This document shows, one piece after another, positions 53,429-61,980 of a stretch of 64,000 bases of DNA (its first letter is position 1; the number at the start of each line of letters is the position of its first letter). Source of the DNA: an uncultured Bacteroidales bacterium. Its GTDB lineage: Bacteria; Bacteroidota; Bacteroidia; Bacteroidales; UBA932. The stretch spans positions 1 to 64,000 of the forward strand of contig ONKO01000010.1 of assembly GCA_900318445.1 (NCBI GenBank). The letters are read 5' to 3'. Position numbers and translations under genes: made by a program. The notes under the pieces are model-generated. The model was given only the letters and a program-made list of their open reading frames with translations. It searched no databases and had not been told where the DNA came from.

Positions 53429-54562
53429 ATGAAAAAAACGTTCTGTTGGATTCTTGGAATCCTGACCGCCCTCTGCATTGCCATCGCCTGCATCTGGGGC
53501 GGAGAAATTGCCAGCATTGGCTCCATCCAGTCAGTAGAAGGAAATCCCTATCTGTACAAAATGGAATACAAGGCCGTCTACGACCTGGACGACGTCATCG
53601 CCCATGACATTGACCAGAACGCCGAACTCCTGGGCTACGTCATCTCGCGCGTGGGCAAAGGCCTTCCCCTCAAGATAGGAAGTTCGCAGGTGGCCGATGA
53701 AAACGGCAAAACCAACACCTTTAACTGCACCTCTTTCCAGGCCACCAAGGCCGATGGCGACGGGTTCTGGTACGGCCGCAACTACGACTACTTCAAGAAC
53801 CCCACCATGGTCACCATCTCCCACCCGAAGAAGGGCTACGCCTCTATTGCCTGCAGTGACATGTCCCACTTCGGCTACTCCCTGGAGAAGCTTCCCACCT
53901 CCCTTGCCACCAAACTCAACTGCCTGGCTTCCATCTACGCCCCGGTAGACGGCATCAACGAGAAAGGCCTCTGCACTTCCATCATGGCTCTTCCCAAACA
54001 GGCCTCCCAGCAGGACACCCCCAAGCACGACGTAGGGACCACCATCATCATGCGCCTCTGGCTGGACCGCTGCGCCACCGTGGACGAAGCCCTGGCCCTT
54101 CTGGAAACCGTAGACGTCCGGCATGACGCCGCCGTGGGCAGCGGATACCACTACATGGTGGCCGATGCCAATGGAGACTGCGCCGTCGTCGAGTTCGACA
54201 AGGAAGACGGCTGGAAGACAATGATCGTCCGAAAGGAGGAAGGCGCGAACAGCATGCTGGTGACCAACCACCTGCTCTCCGAGAAATACTACACCACCGA
54301 GCCCGATCCCGCCGTGGGCAATCCTCACAGCAAGAGCTGGTGGCGTTACGAAACCGCCGGCGCTTTCCTGGAAGAGCACGACGGCACTCTCACGCTGGAT
54401 GAGGCGCAGGAATGTCTCTCACGCGTACACTGGAAAGACCTTGTCTGGGACAACGGAGCCGTGGAAGACACCCAGTACAGCAACGTGTACGATGAAAAAG
54501 ACATCGTACTGTACCTCCGCAACTGGAACGACTACGAGACCACGCACCAGTTCCGGCTGTAA
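53429..54562 (+). CDS. Ntn-type linear-amide hydrolase (choloylglycine hydrolase/C45-like)
   Basis: 377 aa. N-terminal membrane or signal segment (about 4-24). The predicted nucleophile is Cys100 in NCTSF, with the partner Arg in WYGRNYDY (Arg117) and later DGINEKGLC, VADANGDCAVVEFD and NSMLVTNHL, as in the choloylglycine hydrolase and acyltransferase C45 families. Because Ntn enzymes need a free N-terminal Cys, a propeptide of 99 residues would have to be removed. The substrate is open: bile-salt hydrolase activity is possible but not shown. Follows the kinase gene by 11 bases and is probably co-transcribed. Confidence 0.8.
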   Translation: MKKTFCWILGILTALCIAIACIWGGEIASIGSIQSVEGNPYLYKMEYKAVYDLDDVIAHDIDQNAELLGYVISRVGKGLPLKIGSSQVADENGKTNTFNCTSFQATKADGDGFWYGRNYDYFKNPTMVTISHPKKGYASIACSDMSHFGYSLEKLPTSLATKLNCLASIYAPVDGINEKGLCTSIMALPKQASQQDTPKHDVGTTIIMRLWLDRCATVDEALALLETVDVRHDAAVGSGYHYMVADANGDCAVVEFDKEDGWKTMIVRKEEGANSMLVTNHLLSEKYYTTEPDPAVGNPHSKSWWRYETAGAFLEEHDGTLTLDEAQECLSRVHWKDLVWDNGAVEDTQYSNVYDEKDIVLYLRNWNDYETTHQFRL

Positions 54563-54626
54563 AAATTTTCCCCGTTCCCAGGCAATATTCCGCCTTTTTG
54601 TGATTTATAGGGTAAAACGTACAATC

Positions 54627-55289
54627 ATGAAAAAGAGAACTTACATTTTCCTGGGCATCGGCCTTCTTGCAGCCACCCTCACTACGTCCTGCGAAAAGGA
54701 CAACACCAACTATGAACTGATGTACCCCTCTGCGCTGGTAACGGTAAAGCCTAGCGCCGACAACAGTTCCTTCGTGCTCCAGCTGGACGACAAAACGGTC
54801 CTGAAGCCGGTGAACATGGACAAATCGCCCTACGGAACCAAGGAAGTGAGGGCCCTCGTGAACTTCCGTGAAACGGCCCCGAACGAGGTTCACATCAACT
54901 GGCTGGACTCCATCCTCACCAAGAAGACCGTCGCCAACCTGGGAGCCGAAGAAAACAGCAAGGCATACGGAGAAGACCCCATTGAGATTGTAAACGACTG
55001 GGTTACCGTAGCCGAAGACGGATACCTCACCCTCCGCTTCAGAACCTACTGGGGCGCGAAAAAACACGCCGTGAACCTGGTCTGTGACGGGGACGACACC
55101 AATCCCTATCACGTCACATTCTACCACAACGCCAACCAGGATTTCCATGACCGCATCGGCGACGGCATCGTAGCCTTCCGCCTGTCCGACCTCCCCGACA
55201 CGGAGGGCAAGACCGTAGACCTCACGCTGGAATGGGTATCCTTCAGCGGCAAGAAAAAGACAACGTTCAAGTACTGCTCCCGTCCGTAG
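54627..55289 (+). CDS. NigD-like lipoprotein
   Basis: 220 aa. Lipoprotein signal (Cys22, TLTTSCEKDN). The remainder has the two-part NigD-like layout: YPSALVTVKPSADNSSFVLQLD, DWVTVAEDGYLTLRFRTYWG and HAVNLVCDG. Function of the family is unknown. The true start at 54627 gives the signal peptide. The TAG stop overlaps a GTG that is the likely start of the next sigma gene. Confidence 0.75.
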   Translation: MKKRTYIFLGIGLLAATLTTSCEKDNTNYELMYPSALVTVKPSADNSSFVLQLDDKTVLKPVNMDKSPYGTKEVRALVNFRETAPNEVHINWLDSILTKKTVANLGAEENSKAYGEDPIEIVNDWVTVAEDGYLTLRFRTYWGAKKHAVNLVCDGDDTNPYHVTFYHNANQDFHDRIGDGIVAFRLSDLPDTEGKTVDLTLEWVSFSGKKKTTFKYCSRP

Positions 55290-55852
55290 TGCACATCGGG
55301 ACCGGAGACAGGGAGCGAAGACTCGTCAAAAGGCTGCGCAGCGGAGATGCCGGTGCGCTACAGGATTTCTATGCCCTCTACTCCGGCTCCATGTCCTCTG
55401 TCTGCGGCCGGTATATCACAGACCGCGATGACATGAAGGATGTCCTGCAGGAATGTCTCATCCGCATTGCCGAAAAGATTGCAGACTTTGAATATCGCGG
55501 TCCGGGTTCTCTTCGGGCATGGGTAACCCGGATTGTGATTAACCAGTCCCTCAAATATCTCAAGACCCGTCAGGCCCACGAGTTCGCACGCCTGGATTAT
55601 GACCTCCCCGAAGAGCCGGAAGAAACGGAGCCTCCTCTGAATGACATCCCGCCGGAGGTCATTTACCGGATGATCCGCGAACTCCCCGCCGGCTACAGGA
55701 CCATCTTCAACCTGTACGTCTTTGAGGAAAAAAGTCATCAGGAAATTGCGGAGCTGCTGGGCATAAAGCCCACGACATCGGCCTCCCAGTTATTCAAAGC
55801 CAAGAACCTCCTGGCCCGAAGGATCAAGGAATATCTAAAACAAAAGTCATGA
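55289..55852 (+). CDS. ECF sigma factor
   Basis: 187 aa from a GTG start overlapping the preceding stop (TAGTG). A longer frame reaches to 55232 but has no ATG-led conserved sequence. Region 2: FYALYSGSMSSVCGRYI and MKDVLQECLIRIAEKI. Region 4: LPAGYRTIFNLYVFEEKSHQEIAELLG with helix TTSASQLFKAKNLLARRI. The next gene overlaps by 4 bases and has anti-sigma-like topology, so the pair probably forms a regulatory unit. Confidence 0.88.
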   Translation: MHIGTGDRERRLVKRLRSGDAGALQDFYALYSGSMSSVCGRYITDRDDMKDVLQECLIRIAEKIADFEYRGPGSLRAWVTRIVINQSLKYLKTRQAHEFARLDYDLPEEPEETEPPLNDIPPEVIYRMIRELPAGYRTIFNLYVFEEKSHQEIAELLGIKPTTSASQLFKAKNLLARRIKEYLKQKS

Positions 55853-56958
55853 GTGAGCAGTGGTTGAACGACATACGGCACAAGGTGTCGCAGCATAAAG
55901 AGCCCGCTCCGGTCTTCTCGGCCGGGGAGTGGAAGGCCATTGCCGCTTCCCTGCCCGCAAAGAAAGCCGTCCCGTTCCCGTTCTGGGCGCGGGCAGCCGC
56001 AGCCGCCGCCATCCTCTTGGGAGCGCTGGGCATCGGATTCCGCATGCTGCAGCCGCAGGCCCCGGAGCGCATTGCCGCCAGCCTGTATCCCGTGCAGCTG
56101 GAGTATCCGGAATACCTTTCCAGGCCGATGGAGACTCCGTCCGAAGCCTTCTCCCCCATCATCCGGGAAGTTCCTTCGCCGACACCGCAGGAGAGTATCA
56201 TCCCGGAGCCGGTCATGGAGCCGGTCATGGAGCCGGTAACGGAGCCCGCGAAAGAACCCGCAAAGGAATCCATGGTTCCTCCGGAAACTTTTCCCGAAGT
56301 GTGGGCGCAGCCCGCAGAGCGCCGGCACAGGAGCCGTCTCGCGGCGCAGGCGTTTGTGTCCGGAGCCATCGGCGCGCAGTCTACATCGGCCCCGAGACTT
56401 ATGTCGGCCAGTGTCATCGGCGTCAATGCGCTCCAGGAGCGGAAAGCCGGAGCGCTGGAGATGAACGGCGGCACCCAGATTGATGTGCGCCACCGGCTGC
56501 CCATCCGCGCAGGCATTACCTTCAGCTGCGACCTGGGCCGGGGATGGGGCGTGGAGAGCGGCTTGGCTGTCTCTTTCCTCTCTTCCGAGTTCAAGACGCC
56601 TTCCGCCACGAAGAACCAGGAGCTCCTTTTCATCGGCATTCCCCTGAATGTGAATTACCGCTTCTGTGAGTGGAACCGGCTGTCCCTGTACGTATCGGCG
56701 GGCGGGCTCATGGAGAAGATGGTCTCCGGCTCCGGTTACATCACCGAAACGGGTTACCGGGAAAAGATAGAGATGCGTCCGCTCCAGTTTTCGGTGCAGG
56801 CGTCCATCGGCCTGGATTTCAGGCTCTCGGAGGGGCTGAGCCTGTACGCAGAGCCCGGACTTCGCTACAGTTTCAATAACGGAAGCGGAGTCAGCACCCT
56901 CTACACCGACAGGCCGTTTGACGGGAACCTGACGATGGGACTGCGCGTGCACTTCTAG
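55849..56958 (+). CDS. Sigma-linked membrane protein with a C-terminal outer-membrane-barrel-like domain
   Basis: 369 aa. A cytoplasmic N-terminus (1-42, WLNDIRHKVSQHKEPAP) resembles short anti-sigma regions. One membrane segment lies at about 45-62 (FWARAAAAAAILLGALGIGF). A Pro/Glu-rich periplasmic spacer includes EPVMEPVMEPVTEPAKE (about 122-138). The last 160 residues are strand-rich and look like an eight-stranded porin/PorT-type barrel (IRAGITFSCDLGRGWGVESG, LLFIGIPLNVNYRF, LSLYVSAGGLMEKM, LRYSFNN, ending in MGLRVHF). The terminal Phe is typical of BAM substrates. Signal to barrel function is inferred. Confidence 0.7.
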   Translation: MSEQWLNDIRHKVSQHKEPAPVFSAGEWKAIAASLPAKKAVPFPFWARAAAAAAILLGALGIGFRMLQPQAPERIAASLYPVQLEYPEYLSRPMETPSEAFSPIIREVPSPTPQESIIPEPVMEPVMEPVTEPAKEPAKESMVPPETFPEVWAQPAERRHRSRLAAQAFVSGAIGAQSTSAPRLMSASVIGVNALQERKAGALEMNGGTQIDVRHRLPIRAGITFSCDLGRGWGVESGLAVSFLSSEFKTPSATKNQELLFIGIPLNVNYRFCEWNRLSLYVSAGGLMEKMVSGSGYITETGYREKIEMRPLQFSVQASIGLDFRLSEGLSLYAEPGLRYSFNNGSGVSTLYTDRPFDGNLTMGLRVHF

Positions 56959-57010
56959 CAGCGCATCACTTCCGAGAACCAGCCCCAATGCGCCTGAAGT
57001 GTAATGGTTG

Positions 57011-58279
57011 CTATTTCTTAAAATCGCTCTTGATATAAACAGCGTTACCGGTAGGACGGAGTTTGGTACCGTCCCAGTTCCAGCGGTTTTCCGAGACGCG
57101 GTTTACAATATTACGGGAGTTACCCTGGCCGTAGACCCACATGGCCGTTCCGCCGCCACCGTCAAAGTTCATGGCCTTGTAGCAGCCGAGGCCCCGCATG
57201 AGCTTAGCAAGGCGCTCGGTAGACATGCCGATAGCCGTCTGCTCCGAGGGCCAGCCGCTCTGGGTCCATCGGCCATCCACCGTCACCTGAATCACCGTCT
57301 TGCCGTCCTTAGAAAGGCCGATGGCGGTACGGGGGTGCGTGGTGGTAAGCCATTTGTCGGTGTCTGCCGCACGCCACTCGGCAGGGTCCTTCTGGATGAT
57401 TCCCTTCCACACCAGCAGCGGACCGGCGCAGCCCACCGTCTGGTTGGGGAGCTTTTGCGCATCATAATTGTCCTTCACTTTCACGATATCGATCACGTCG
57501 TCGTCGATGGTGATGGCGCAGTTGCAGATCCAGGGGTTTTGCTCGTTGGGAGCGTGCATGACATTGCCGTCTACCCGCACAAAATGGCAGCAGGCCATGG
57601 GTCCGTTGGTTCCAGCCACGGCATCCAGGTAGATGCACTTCTTGTCCAGGTCGCGGTCATCCTCGCCATCGGCGAGAGCCGGCGTATATCCGTCCGGATA
57701 TGTATGGCCGTAGTTGAAGTAAAGGCCCAGCCGGTTGTGTTCGTTAAGCTTGGATTTCACTACATTGATATTGCGGATGGATCCGTCCCAGACACCATGG
57801 AAGCTGGTCCACTCCACGCCCGGAACAACCGTGACGGTCTTACCGCCCAGCTGGACCAGGTCGATGGTAGGTGTATCGCTCCAATCGGGGTCTTCCGGGT
57901 CTGTGTCGGGCGTGGGAAGCACGGTGTACTCGAGGGTAACCATGTTGGATTCCTTTCCGTGGGTGGAGACACGGACAATCAGGGTTCTGTCGCTGATTTC
58001 CGGAGCCGTGAAGACCACGGAAGTTTCCGTAGCCTCACTCACCCGAAGAGCCGTAGCATCCAATCCAACGCCGTAAAGGACCTTGTTGTCCGAGGCCAGG
58101 GCGCTGAAATTCTTACCCTTCAGGGTAACCGGCTCGCCGGCAATCACTTTTCCGTCATAAGCTGTTTCCACACCGGTGATAACAGGATCCGGCCACCCGG
58201 AGGAGCCGCCATTGCCAGAGCTGCAGGAAACGGAACCGGCAACAACCGGCAGTAAAAGAAGAAGTTTAAGGAGCCTCAT
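57011..58279 (-). CDS. IPT/TIG lipoprotein with phosphodiester glycosidase (NAGPA) domain
   Basis: 422 aa. Lipoprotein signal (LLLLLPVVAGSVSCSS). IPT/TIG Ig-like domain (about 33-118, PVITGVETAYDGKVIAGEP). NAGPA domain from about 150 to the end: HPRTAIGLSKDGKTVIQVTVDGR and AMNFDGGGGTAMWVYGQG carry the family signature. Second member of this enzyme class in the window, divergent from the flavin-reductase-like gene and convergent with the sigma/barrel pair. The ATG at 58279 is preferred over the TTG at 58285. Confidence 0.85.
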   Translation of the reverse strand: MRLLKLLLLLPVVAGSVSCSSGNGGSSGWPDPVITGVETAYDGKVIAGEPVTLKGKNFSALASDNKVLYGVGLDATALRVSEATETSVVFTAPEISDRTLIVRVSTHGKESNMVTLEYTVLPTPDTDPEDPDWSDTPTIDLVQLGGKTVTVVPGVEWTSFHGVWDGSIRNINVVKSKLNEHNRLGLYFNYGHTYPDGYTPALADGEDDRDLDKKCIYLDAVAGTNGPMACCHFVRVDGNVMHAPNEQNPWICNCAITIDDDVIDIVKVKDNYDAQKLPNQTVGCAGPLLVWKGIIQKDPAEWRAADTDKWLTTTHPRTAIGLSKDGKTVIQVTVDGRWTQSGWPSEQTAIGMSTERLAKLMRGLGCYKAMNFDGGGGTAMWVYGQGNSRNIVNRVSENRWNWDGTKLRPTGNAVYIKSDFKK

Positions 58280-58305
58280 GTTCAAGTACTTTCTCAGTTC
58301 AGATA

Positions 58306-58313
58306 CAAAGTTA
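58306..58313 (-). promoter_or_regulatory. -7 element upstream of the IPT/NAGPA gene
   Basis: The minus strand reads TAACTTTG, 26 bases before the ATG at 58279. The -33 box is not clear. Confidence 0.5.
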
Positions 58314-58352
58314 ATAAACTTTAAGCTCTCCCGTCAGCTACGGCATACTCTT

Positions 58353-58383
58353 TTTGGAAAAGCCCAAATAATCACTACATTTG
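58353..58383 (+). promoter_or_regulatory. Promoter of the flavin-reductase-like gene
   Basis: TTTG (58353-58356), 19 bases, TACATTTG (58376-58383); the ATG at 58404 follows after 20 bases. Confidence 0.75.
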
Positions 58384-58403
58384 CATTTTGCAACTGAATC
58401 TCT

Positions 58404-59078
58404 ATGAGAAAGATTACCTTAGCCCTCACTGCCATTCTCGCTGCAGGATGCGTATTCAATACCACTTACGAGGAAGAAACCTCCGTTACCGACGACTCCT
58501 ACATGAGAGTGGAAGGCCGCAAAAACTTCGGCTCCTCCCACGCCCTCATGACAACGCCCCAACCGTGCGTGGTCATTGCTACCTGGGACAGAGAGCACCA
58601 TCCCAACGTGATGGTAGCAGCCTGGGCCGGGCAGCTGGGCGCCACGGAAGTGATTATCAGCCTGTCCCAGCACAAAACCACCGAGAATCTCGAAGCCAGC
58701 AAGGCCTTCACCCTCAGCTTCGTAGACCGTAACACGCTGGTGCAGTCCGACTACTTTGGCCTGGTGAGCGGAAAGCTGGTGGCCGATAAAATTGCCCGCG
58801 TAGGCTTCACCGTCACCTCCAGCCCCAACGTCAACGCGCCCATCATCAACGAGTATCCCCTCACCCTGGAATGCAAGGTGAGGAGTTTCAAGGACGGAAT
58901 TCTCATCGGAGAAGTGGTGAACATGAGCGCCGAAGAGCGCATCCTCACGGGCGGAAAAGTAGACCTTGACAAGCTCCAGCCCGTGGTGTTTGACGCATCG
59001 GCCAACGTCTACCGCGCCGTAGGCGAAGCCGTGGGCCACGCATGGCAGGAAGGAAAAGTCTATCTGGACAACCAGTAG
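58404..59078 (+). CDS. Flavin reductase-like (FMN split-barrel) predicted lipoprotein
   Basis: 224 aa. The body (about 38-215) is a flavin reductase/flavoredoxin domain: KNFGSSHALMTTPQPCVVIATWD, HPNVMVAAWAGQLGATEVIISLS and KAFTLSFVDRN. The N-terminus MRKITLALTAILAAGC is a good lipoprotein signal with Cys16, and a promoter sits at a proper distance upstream, so the export signal is not an artefact of a wrong start. Family members are usually cytoplasmic. It is convergent with, and 2 bases from, the HD hydrolase gene. Confidence 0.85.
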   Translation: MRKITLALTAILAAGCVFNTTYEEETSVTDDSYMRVEGRKNFGSSHALMTTPQPCVVIATWDREHHPNVMVAAWAGQLGATEVIISLSQHKTTENLEASKAFTLSFVDRNTLVQSDYFGLVSGKLVADKIARVGFTVTSSPNVNAPIINEYPLTLECKVRSFKDGILIGEVVNMSAEERILTGGKVDLDKLQPVVFDASANVYRAVGEAVGHAWQEGKVYLDNQ

Positions 59079-59080
59079 GG

Positions 59081-59659
59081 CTACTTCCCGAACACCTGAT
59101 TGATCAGCGCCTCAAACTCCTGGAACGCGAACGTGCCGGACAGTTCCCGCAGGGAATCGGCCAGGCCGCGGTAGTGCCACTCGTGGTCCTTGGGATCGGA
59201 GGCGTGGAAAATCTTCCAGAGTTCGTCCCCCTTCACGGCATAGTCCCGCGCAATGGCGCGCATATTGGACAGTTTGTCTCCGAGGGCCACAATTTTGGCA
59301 TCGTGCGAAGCGGCGGCAAGCCGGTCGATGGCGGCCTTCTTGCGGGCATGCCAGCTATCCTCCTCACTCACGCCTTCCGGCATCTCATCGCTCTCAGCCG
59401 CAACCAGGGAGGCAATGCGGTCTCCAAATCGGGCACGAATCTCCTCGACGGTAACGTCCGTATCCTCCACGGTGTCGTGCAGGGCAGCGGCAGCCAGAAG
59501 TTCCTGGTCCGGGGTAATGGTGGCCACAATTTCCATGGCCTCCATGGGATGTACAATATACGGGAAGCCCTTTCCGCGGCGCTCGGTGCCCGCGTGGGCC
59601 TGGACGGCGAAAATGATGGCGCGGTCCAGCAGTTCAGTGTTCAGAGGTTTATTTGCCAT
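59081..59659 (-). CDS. HD-domain hydrolase of RelA/SpoT (alarmone hydrolase) type
   Basis: 192 aa. HD phosphohydrolase: HPMEAM (His37), HDTVED (His61, Asp62, Glu65, Asp66) and LGDKLSNM match the pppGpp-hydrolase half of SpoT and small stand-alone enzymes such as MESH1. No synthetase or TGS/ACT domain, so any activity would be degradative. The ATG at 59659 lies inside the last codons of the ABC permease gene (11-base overlap), directly behind its own -7-like element. A TTG at 59668 would add three residues. Confidence 0.85.
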   Translation of the reverse strand: MANKPLNTELLDRAIIFAVQAHAGTERRGKGFPYIVHPMEAMEIVATITPDQELLAAAALHDTVEDTDVTVEEIRARFGDRIASLVAAESDEMPEGVSEEDSWHARKKAAIDRLAAASHDAKIVALGDKLSNMRAIARDYAVKGDELWKIFHASDPKDHEWHYRGLADSLRELSGTFAFQEFEALINQVFGK

Positions 59660-60833
59660 AATGGGCAAAGATACGCTTTTTTTCGTTAATCCGGTTCTCC
59701 ACGTAAATGGCCGCGCAGGAAAGGAAGTAGTAAATCATGGTCTGGATGGTCATGGCCTTGATTTCCGGCGCAATGGTTGCCAGCGTTCCGCCCGCCGTAT
59801 TCAGATTGATGAAAGCACGGCAGCCGAAGGTGGACGGGAACAGCATGGCCACCTTCTGCCAGAACTCCGGAATAGCCGTCGAAGGCCAGGAGAATCCGGT
59901 CAGGAACAGGAGGATGGGAGAGACCGACAGGAACAGCACAAACACCGTTTCCCTTCTCCAGATGAGCACCGACCAGGTGAACGTAAAGAAGATGCAGTCC
60001 ACGATGAAAAACACCAGGAGCACCATGATCTGCGTCCATTCGGCCCGCTGGGGAAGGCGGAAAACCCAGGGAATGAACAGTGCAATGAGGGTCCCGATCA
60101 CCAGATACACGGCCAGGTAGGCGGCACCGCGGCCCAGCACGACACGGCCCACGCCCAGCCCCTGCAGATGCCGGGACATGGAAGCAAAGCTGCGGTTCTC
60201 CTCGCGGAGCGTACCGGCCAGCAGCGAAGACCCGTAGAACAGCGTCTGCTGGATAACCAGCATGAGCGCAGCCGATATGAAGAAGATGGTATAGGAAAAC
60301 GGCTTGTTGTAGGGCATGTTCTCCTCGGGAACCACCATCTGCGGAATGTCATGCTCCACCTGGATCTGATGCATCTCATCCAGCATGGTGAGGCTGGTTC
60401 CCATGGTCAGACACTTGTAATAGAGGAAACTGGACATGTCGGCGTAGGTGGAGATAACCCCCTGCTCCCCGCGTACGATGCGGGTGTCAAAATCGGCCGG
60501 CACATAGATGACCCCGTGCACCACCCTCTTCTGCATGAGTTGCCGGGCCTCCTCCAGGGAAGTACAGTAGAGCAGGATTTCGCACTCGCGGGTGGCATCT
60601 ACTTTTTGCAGGTAACGCCGGCTGTAGGACCCGCCGGAAAGGTCTACCACCGCCACCGGCATCTCGTCCACCGTACCATTCATATAAATGAGGTTGTACA
60701 GCACGGGATACAGAAGGCCTCCCACGAAGAAGATGACCATGGCGCCGGAGTCGGAGAAAATGAGCTTCAGCTCATGGATGAATATGCTATACCAGTTCCG
60801 CAGCCAGGTGCGGGCAAAGTCAGTTACGTTCAT
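59649..60833 (-). CDS. ABC-2 type transporter permease (second)
   Basis: 394 aa. ABC2_membrane_3 layout: N-terminal membrane helix (GAMVIFFVGGLLYPVLYNLIY), a large extracytoplasmic domain (about 45-190, VAVVDLSGGSYSRRYL), and five C-terminal helices (FFISAALMLVIQQTLFYG, LAVYLVIGTLIALFIPWVF, IMVLLVFFIVDCIFF, VFVLFLSVSPILLFLTG). Probably half of the inner-membrane part of a tripartite exporter with the next gene. The ATG at 60833 overlaps the upstream permease gene by 14 bases; an in-frame start at 60932 would lie deep within that gene. Confidence 0.88.
   Translation of the reverse strand: MNVTDFARTWLRNWYSIFIHELKLIFSDSGAMVIFFVGGLLYPVLYNLIYMNGTVDEMPVAVVDLSGGSYSRRYLQKVDATRECEILLYCTSLEEARQLMQKRVVHGVIYVPADFDTRIVRGEQGVISTYADMSSFLYYKCLTMGTSLTMLDEMHQIQVEHDIPQMVVPEENMPYNKPFSYTIFFISAALMLVIQQTLFYGSSLLAGTLREENRSFASMSRHLQGLGVGRVVLGRGAAYLAVYLVIGTLIALFIPWVFRLPQRAEWTQIMVLLVFFIVDCIFFTFTWSVLIWRRETVFVLFLSVSPILLFLTGFSWPSTAIPEFWQKVAMLFPSTFGCRAFINLNTAGGTLATIAPEIKAMTIQTMIYYFLSCAAIYVENRINEKKRIFAHYGK
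59666..59673 (-). promoter_or_regulatory. -7 element of the HD hydrolase gene
   Basis: The minus strand reads TATCTTTG followed by CCCATT and the ATG at 59659, nearly the same arrangement as before miaB. Confidence 0.5.
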
Positions 60834-61980
60834 AGTCTTGGTAGATATAGGCATGCTCCAGCCGCCACATGAGGGTGGCCGGCAGGAAGAGGAACAGAAG
60901 AAGATGCACCACCTCCTTCCAGCAGCCGGCAAAACCGCTTCCCCAGAGGGTTTCCTGCACGTGAATCAGATAATAATGCCGCAACGGGAAAATGGCGCTG
61001 AACCCCTGCACATAGGGCGGCATGGCCTCAACGGGAAGGGAGAAACCAGCCAGCGACATACCCAGCACGCTGATGATGGCGCCCACGCTCACCGCCAGAC
61101 GAAGGACCGGAAACAGTTCCACGATGAAAAGACCCAGGGCCTCGGAGGCGCTCACCATAAGGAGCATATCCAGGAACATCCAGCCGATGGAGCCCTTCAG
61201 CGGATACTTGAACCAGTGGAACAGCAGGAGCTCCAGTCCCACGCCCAGTACAGTAAAAATGAGGTTGTAGGGCAGCAGCTTTCCCAGCAGCGCCTTCTCG
61301 ATGGAGCCGTCCGTCATCTCCAGCAGCTGCCGGGATGTTCCGTACTTGAGCTCTGTTCCCACCGCGTAGATGGTGATGAGAATCACGATCATCTCCAGGA
61401 TGCCCGGAAGCAGCACGCCGTTCAGATACACGCCGTAGTTGGTGGCGGGGTTTCCAATCTGGTGCTGGTCCAGCACGATGGGCTGGATGAGGGCCCGGAT
61501 TTCGCGCTCATTGTGGCCCTTGGCCCGCAGCACTTCGCGCTGAACCGCTCCGTTCACGAGGTTCACCATGGTCATGATATCCTTGTAGGCCAGGGCGCCT
61601 CCCACAAAATAGAGGGAGTTCACATAATAGCCGATGTGCGGCTGGTGCTGGGCCTGGATATCGGCATTGAAGTGTTCGGGAATGACTACGAAGGAGGTGA
61701 GTTTTCCTGTCTCCATATCCCGGCGTGCCAGGTGGAGGTCGTCGTAATAGATGACCTCTCCCAGCTGCGTTGCGTCCAGTTGCTGGGCGAAGGCCCGCGA
61801 AGTGGACGACTGGTCCAGGTCTACCACGCCGATGGGAAGGTCGTGCGGGAGCCCGTCCTTCATGAGCGTGGTGTAGAAAATGGCATTCACCACCAGCACA
61901 CCCACCGAGGCCAGGATATACACCGGCCGCTTACGGATGATGCCCAGCTCACGCCATATGACACGCCAGATCTGTTTCAT
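60820..61980 (-). CDS. ABC-2 type transporter permease (first)
   Basis: 386 aa, same family as the downstream permease and a likely partner. N-terminal helix (PVYILASVGVLVVNAIFYTTL), an extracytoplasmic domain with PIGVVDLDQSSTSRAFAQQLD, and C-terminal helices (VLLPGILEMIVILITIYAVG, ALGLFIVELFPVLRLAVSVG). No ATP-binding gene lies next to the pair in this window. Shares one base with the hlyD stop codon. Confidence 0.88.
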   Translation of the reverse strand: MKQIWRVIWRELGIIRKRPVYILASVGVLVVNAIFYTTLMKDGLPHDLPIGVVDLDQSSTSRAFAQQLDATQLGEVIYYDDLHLARRDMETGKLTSFVVIPEHFNADIQAQHQPHIGYYVNSLYFVGGALAYKDIMTMVNLVNGAVQREVLRAKGHNEREIRALIQPIVLDQHQIGNPATNYGVYLNGVLLPGILEMIVILITIYAVGTELKYGTSRQLLEMTDGSIEKALLGKLLPYNLIFTVLGVGLELLLFHWFKYPLKGSIGWMFLDMLLMVSASEALGLFIVELFPVLRLAVSVGAIISVLGMSLAGFSLPVEAMPPYVQGFSAIFPLRHYYLIHVQETLWGSGFAGCWKEVVHLLLFLFLPATLMWRLEHAYIYQDYERN

